Source: AV2 sp035637175 (GTDB taxonomy: Bacteria; Verrucomicrobiota; Verrucomicrobiia; Limisphaerales; AV2). Taken from it: a stretch of DNA of 8,651 nucleotides. Of the stretch, positions 5,250 to 8,651 are shown piece by piece; within the stretch, counting starts at the first letter, position 1; each line of letters opens with the position of its first letter. The DNA is taken from positions 1 to 8,651 of the forward strand of contig DASPXS010000173.1 of assembly GCA_035637175.1 (NCBI GenBank). The letters run 5' to 3'. Both the position numbers and the translations under genes were made by a program. The notes beneath the pieces are model-generated. The model searched no databases. It was not told the origin of the DNA and worked only from the letters and a program-made list of their open reading frames with translations.

Positions 5250-8085
5250 TGGCGTACGGTTGCCAGGAGGTGAAATCCAGGTTCTTCACGAAGCGCCGCA
5301 CGTAGTAATGCATGACGATCTGGGCCTGTTGCTCGCGGTTGAAGGCATTGAAATTGCCGGCGGCGGCTTCCAACTCGGGTTGCGCCCCCTCGCCGGTCTC
5401 CGAGTCGTCGTAGCCGTAGTTGTAACCTTCGGACGACAACTGGCTTTCGATGGCCTCGACCATGTAGATCGGCCCGACGGCGACGCTTTGCCAGACGTGG
5501 GTCATTTCGTGCATGAGGGTGTTGATCGACAGCTTCTCCCACGACGCGAAGTTGATGAGATACATGGTGGTGAAAGGACGCTGGTGGTTGCACAACTCGA
5601 CCAGGTCCACGGGCAGCGAGAGCACCGACAAGCGGACCTTGTCGAGTTCGATGGAGGTGCCGAAGACTTTCTCGCCTTCGGCGCGTTCGGTCGCGGTGAG
5701 CGGGCGATATTCGCCGGGGAACCATTCCAGGATCAGCGCGAAGGTCAGGGCAATGGCGCTGCCGCCCAGTTCGAGGGCGGCGGTCATGACCTCGACGGCG
5801 GTCTTGCCGAGGTCCTTCAAGGCGCGCAAAACGCGGCGGGCGGCATCTTCGGTTGGCTGAACGACAGCCGCTTCCACGATGTCCTTGGCGGTCTTGCCCA
5901 GCTCAGTCAGCGCTTGAACCAGATTCTTCAACGCGTTCTGCGGATGCGCCAGCGTGTCGGCAACCAACTGCGCCACCGTCACGCCAAGGGAAATCAATTC
6001 CGCAGTGACATCCTTGACGACCTGAATCGTGCGCTGGACCGCCCAGGCCATCAACTCGGCCACGGTGGCGCCGGCCTCGAACATGCCGTGAACGACGGCC
6101 CGCACGCCTTCGAGCACGTCTTTCTCCATCCAAATCATGATGTACTCGACGGTCCGTCCGGCTTTGTAGAGCCCTTCACCCACGACCTTGAGCGCGGCGT
6201 CGCCCGCTTTCTTCGCCCAGGCGATCACGTCGGCCACCACCATGCCCGCCGCGTCGATGGCCTGAACGACCTTCTTGAGCACGTCGATCGATTTTTTCGC
6301 GGCCCAATCGAGCGCTTCGCGCACGGAACGGCCGAAGGTTTGCAGGGCGTCGATGGTCTCGCGCCAGGCCAGGGCGGCGACGTTTTCGGCCTGCGTGAGC
6401 AGCCAATCGAACACCTCGCCCAGCGGTCCCATTCGGCTGAGCAATGCGTTGACGGTGCGGCGGAAGATGAGGTAACCCTGTTGCAGCGCGGTGGCGAGCA
6501 CAGAGGCCACGGCTTTGCCGGCTTTGATCGCGGCGTCGAGCAGCTTGCCGGCGAGATCGAAGCTCGCCTGCATCGCCGCCAGCGTGAAGTCAGCCAGCGT
6601 CTTGCCCAGATCAAACACGGCTTTGACGGCCTGCGCCAGCAGATCGCCGGCGATATTGGCCAGGCCGCGGGCGACTTCCACGAGCGTCTCTCCCAGTTCG
6701 AACGCGGCGTTGACAACTTTCCGGATGGCGGCGAATCCCTGTTGCGCCAGGTTGATGATCAGGTCGCCGATGGTTTTGCCGATGTCGAGCAGGCCGGCGA
6801 CCACCTGACGAACCACATCCACCGCGGCGGTCGCGACGTAAACGGCGAGGTCGGCCAGCGTGGAGGCGATGCGACCGATCGAGGCGGCGACCTGCCGGAC
6901 GAACTGGAGGCCCTGCGCCTTGATCTCATTGAGGATGCCGGCGAAGCTGCGACCGAGGTCGCGCAGCGCGCCGACCACGGCATCCAGCACATGCGCCGGG
7001 TTGGTGATGGCCGCCACCAGAATTTTGCCGACCGCCTGCCCGAGGGCGATCAGGCTCTGCACCACACCCTTGATGAGCGCGGCGCCGAACTTGATGGCCT
7101 CGGCGAGAATGTTCGCGATCTGCTGGCCGATTTCGATCAGGGCCTGAACGAACTTCTTGACCACGTCAAAGGCCTTCTTGGCCAGCCAGGTGAACAATTT
7201 CACGAGGCCGCTGCCGATATCGCGCAGCGCCTTGAGCACCGTGCCGATGGCGTTGACGGCGAAGCTGGCGGCGGCTTCCAGCACTTCGAAGACGGCTTTG
7301 CCGACCGCTTCGATGCCTTTGATCATCTGCTTGAGCGCCTCGAAGCTGGCGCGCAGCGCGCCTTCGATGAGGTGGGCGATGGTTTTACCCGCGGCCAGCG
7401 CGGCCTGCACCAGGTTGGCCACCTGGTCGATGGTCCAGTTAACGATGTCTTTGACGACCGAGGCAATGGCGCTGACGATGTCGCCCACGGCGCTCGCGAC
7501 CGCATCCACCACCGCCTTTACCGCATTTACCACGGCATCCGCCGCGTCCTCGACGAAGGCGACGATGGGTTCATCGTGGGGCGCGTTCGGGGGCGGGATG
7601 ACCGTGCCTTTGCCGCGGATCACCTGGCCGGCGTCGGCCAGCCACCGCCCGATCTCCGAGGCCGAACCGGCATCGAGTTTTCCGCCGGCGTCCAGGATGA
7701 AGTCCTTCATCAAAGCCCGCCCGTGCGCGGCCGGCAGCAGGCCGACGGCATGGACGATACGCCGCGCCTGGCCGGCCGACCGCAGACCGTCAAAGGCAAG
7801 ACGGCGGTCCGCTGGCCGGGCGCGAGCGATGACGTCGAACATGCCGCGTAATTGATCGTTTGTCTCCATCGTCCCGGCAAAGGCGATGGTGAAGTTCCTG
7901 GCTTTCTGCGGTTGGTTGGCGCGTACGAGTTTGAGGAAAGCGGGAGCGAAGTCGGACGGTTGCGCCCTGAGTTCGCGCAGTTTGAGCGCCGTGGCGTTGT
8001 GATTATCGAGGGGCAGTTGGCTGAGATTGGCAGCGACAACGCTGGTCCCTGTTAGGCGAGTGGTCGTGGTGGAGGTGGCAGGCAT
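5233..8085 (-). CDS. 950-aa helical-repeat protein with C-terminal zincin-like metallopeptidase domain
   Basis: I know no named family for the whole protein. Residues 1-165 are a helical domain after a Thr/Ser-rich start (MPATSTTTTR) and contain RRIVHAVGLLPAAHGRALM. A short Pro-rich linker follows (TVIPPPNAPHDEP, 161-173). Residues 199-783 are 20 consecutive units of 29 residues, amphipathic and Ala/Val/Leu-rich. The C-terminal domain (about 794-950) has VFGTSIELDKVRL (807-819), LMHEMTHVWQ with HExxH at 859-863, and FNREQQAQIV (915-924). This layout resembles DUF4157-type and related 'HELTHVWQ' putative metallopeptidases. The third zinc ligand is not certain; E877, E880 and E918 are candidates. 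There is no signal peptide. The ATG at 8085 has an A-rich leader (GAAAAGATT). The upstream gene ends 52 bp before, and the cysteine-peptidase gene overlaps the stop. The repeats could form a rod or solenoid presenting the peptidase, or interact with membranes. Confidence 0.9.
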   Translation of the reverse strand: MPATSTTTTRLTGTSVVAANLSQLPLDNHNATALKLRELRAQPSDFAPAFLKLVRANQPQKARNFTIAFAGTMETNDQLRGMFDVIARARPADRRLAFDGLRSAGQARRIVHAVGLLPAAHGRALMKDFILDAGGKLDAGSASEIGRWLADAGQVIRGKGTVIPPPNAPHDEPIVAFVEDAADAVVNAVKAVVDAVASAVGDIVSAIASVVKDIVNWTIDQVANLVQAALAAGKTIAHLIEGALRASFEALKQMIKGIEAVGKAVFEVLEAAASFAVNAIGTVLKALRDIGSGLVKLFTWLAKKAFDVVKKFVQALIEIGQQIANILAEAIKFGAALIKGVVQSLIALGQAVGKILVAAITNPAHVLDAVVGALRDLGRSFAGILNEIKAQGLQFVRQVAASIGRIASTLADLAVYVATAAVDVVRQVVAGLLDIGKTIGDLIINLAQQGFAAIRKVVNAAFELGETLVEVARGLANIAGDLLAQAVKAVFDLGKTLADFTLAAMQASFDLAGKLLDAAIKAGKAVASVLATALQQGYLIFRRTVNALLSRMGPLGEVFDWLLTQAENVAALAWRETIDALQTFGRSVREALDWAAKKSIDVLKKVVQAIDAAGMVVADVIAWAKKAGDAALKVVGEGLYKAGRTVEYIMIWMEKDVLEGVRAVVHGMFEAGATVAELMAWAVQRTIQVVKDVTAELISLGVTVAQLVADTLAHPQNALKNLVQALTELGKTAKDIVEAAVVQPTEDAARRVLRALKDLGKTAVEVMTAALELGGSAIALTFALILEWFPGEYRPLTATERAEGEKVFGTSIELDKVRLSVLSLPVDLVELCNHQRPFTTMYLINFASWEKLSINTLMHEMTHVWQSVAVGPIYMVEAIESQLSSEGYNYGYDDSETGEGAQPELEAAAGNFNAFNREQQAQIVMHYYVRRFVKNLDFTSWQPYANVVHA
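5737..7491 (-). repeat. Coding array of 20 degenerate 87-bp (29-aa) repeats
   Basis: The units begin at residues 199, 228, 257, 286, 315, 344, 373, 402, 431, 460, 489, 518, 547, 580, 609, 638, 667, 696, 725 and 755. Spacing is exactly 29 except for a 4-residue insert (ETID, 576-579) and one 30-residue unit (725-754). Position 6 is Gly in 17 of 20 units. Position 20 is Gly in six units and Pro in three. Hydrophobic residues recur at 2, 9, 12, 13, 24, 27 and 28. This fits a helix at about 7-18, a turn at 19-20, and a second helix running into position 5 of the next unit. Nucleotide similarity between units is low, so the array is old or under protein-level selection. Confidence 0.85.
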
Positions 8086-8137
8086 AATCTTTTCGTTTTC
8101 AGGCAGAGGGGTGCGGGCTCAAGGCTTGTTGGACGGA
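8086..8137 (-). promoter_or_regulatory. Leader and weak ribosome-binding region of the 950-aa gene
   Basis: The 52-bp spacer reads on the minus strand towards ATG as ...CCTGAAAACGAAAAGATT. The A-rich GAAAAGA just upstream is the only plausible ribosome site, and no GGAGG is present. The spacer has no terminator-like hairpin with a T-run, so transcription probably continues from the preceding gene. Confidence 0.35.
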
Positions 8138-8651
8138 TCACGGCTCGATGTACACGTTCACATCGCCGTCCGGCATCGTTTTGACGGACAGGACGGGGAG
8201 GACAGCGCCGTCCTGCGTGGGAATGCTCAGCACCGGGAAGCGCGTCCACAGTGCGCAATCGAGCAAGGTGTGAAGCTGGCGATGGATCGGCCCGCCGGGA
8301 AAATCACCGGTCGCGCTCAAGAGCCGCCATTCGGTCAGATACCCGACGATTCGACCGGCGAGGGGATCATAAGAAATCTCCGCGTGAACTTCGACGGTCG
8401 CCGCGAGCGGTTGCGGGAAAATGCCGGAGATGCGCACGCCTTGCAGGATAACGTTGATCTTGTGCCGTCGATTGTGCGTGGTGGCGCCGTCGAACCAGTA
8501 GCGGGTCACGCCCGCGAAGTTGAGAGCGGCCACCTGGGCGCCGTTCACGCGATTGAGCGCGTTGCGAATCGGCGTTGAGGCAATGGCGACGACCTCGGCG
8601 GCGGTCAGGTGAAGTTTGTCGCCCCGGGCGGTGTGCAACCACGGTTGCAAC
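8138..8651 (-). CDS. Unrecognised protein, first gene seen of the protease operon (5' end outside window)
   Basis: An open frame runs from the right edge to TGA at 8140-8138, giving about 170 residues. The only start-like codon at its beginning is a TTG at 8650, so the true start is almost certainly beyond the window. I do not recognise the family. The first part is helical (TAAEVVAIASTPIRNALNRV). The rest looks beta-rich with several aromatic strands: VTRYWFDGATT, KINVILQGVRISGIFP, and VEVHAEISYDPLAGRIVGYL. It ends in VLSVKTMPDGDVNVYIEP. There is no hydrophobic membrane segment. It lies 52 bp upstream of the 950-aa gene on the same strand, so co-transcription is likely, and its role is probably linked to the proteases. 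Confidence 0.65.
   Translation of the reverse strand, partial: LQPWLHTARGDKLHLTAAEVVAIASTPIRNALNRVNGAQVAALNFAGVTRYWFDGATTHNRRHKINVILQGVRISGIFPQPLAATVEVHAEISYDPLAGRIVGYLTEWRLLSATGDFPGGPIHRQLHTLLDCALWTRFPVLSIPTQDGAVLPVLSVKTMPDGDVNVYIEP

Noticed and set aside
5737..7491. Possibility that the 87-bp periodicity is a CRISPR or DNA satellite
   Set aside because: Units are contiguous, degenerate at the nucleotide level, and keep an amphipathic protein pattern; there are no identical repeats with unique spacers.
4780..7851. 1023-residue open frame on the plus strand, antisense to the repeat protein and the start of the cysteine peptidase
   Set aside because: Its first codon positions align with the GC-rich wobble positions of the minus-strand gene, which keeps it stop-free. 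Its translation is an unnatural mix rich in His, Arg, Gly, Asp and Gln with no domain, and its apparent repetitiveness mirrors the 29-residue repeats opposite.
5233..8085. Phage tape-measure protein as the identity of the 950-aa protein
   Set aside because: The long helical repeats are reminiscent of it, but no tail, capsid or other phage gene is visible, and the C-terminal HExxH domain and coupled peptidase fit a different role. It cannot be fully excluded without the flanking DNA.

Overview
The window is GC-rich bacterial chromosomal DNA. No RNA gene, CRISPR array, phage gene or transposase gene was seen. The best taxonomic guess is the Verrucomicrobia/Planctomycetes (PVC) group. This rests on the C-terminal tail of the first partial gene (a 'FDRFG...VYFDDLTYT' ending), A/T-rich 'cacgaattt' and '(C/T)GAAC(A/T)T' intergenic repeats, and a hairpin repeat with 'GCCGCCGAGG' arms. 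That placement is an impression from sequence style, not a search result.

Layout, left to right. (1) 1-127 (+) is the tail of a gene entering from the left, followed by a strong GC hairpin at 217-236. (2) 252-1545 (-) is a two-gene unit: a stomatin/slipin-type SPFH protein (685-1545) and an unrecognised 147-aa protein whose start codon overlaps the slipin stop. (3) 1778-3226 (-) is a complete cardiolipin-synthase-type phospholipase D with two membrane segments and two intact HKD motifs. (4) 3227-3535 is a divergent intergenic region dominated by an imperfect inverted repeat of about 109 bp (3298-3406). (5) 3536-4180 (+) is a multi-pass membrane protein of unknown function. (6) 4266-8651 (-) is an apparent operon, read right to left: an unrecognised protein cut by the window edge, a 950-aa repeat protein with a C-terminal HExxH metallopeptidase-like domain, and a 327-aa clan CD (gingipain/C25-like) cysteine-peptidase-like protein whose start overlaps the previous stop by 17 bp.

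The last operon is the part worth attention. About 585 residues of the 950-aa protein resolve by eye into 20 consecutive units of 29 residues. Each unit has a near-invariant Gly at position 6 and a turn-forming residue (often Gly or Pro) near position 20, which reads as an alpha-hairpin solenoid. This rod is followed by a zincin-like domain (HEMTH, residues 859-863). The next gene carries a His/Cys dyad in FGHG and SLTCHT contexts. A long helical-repeat protein ending in a metallopeptidase, translationally coupled to a Cys peptidase and with no visible signal peptide on either, could be a protease pair, a protease-activated effector, or cargo of a contractile injection or type VI system. The sequence alone cannot choose between these. 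The slipin and cardiolipin synthase genes suggest a membrane-maintenance neighbourhood, but nothing ties them directly to the protease operon.
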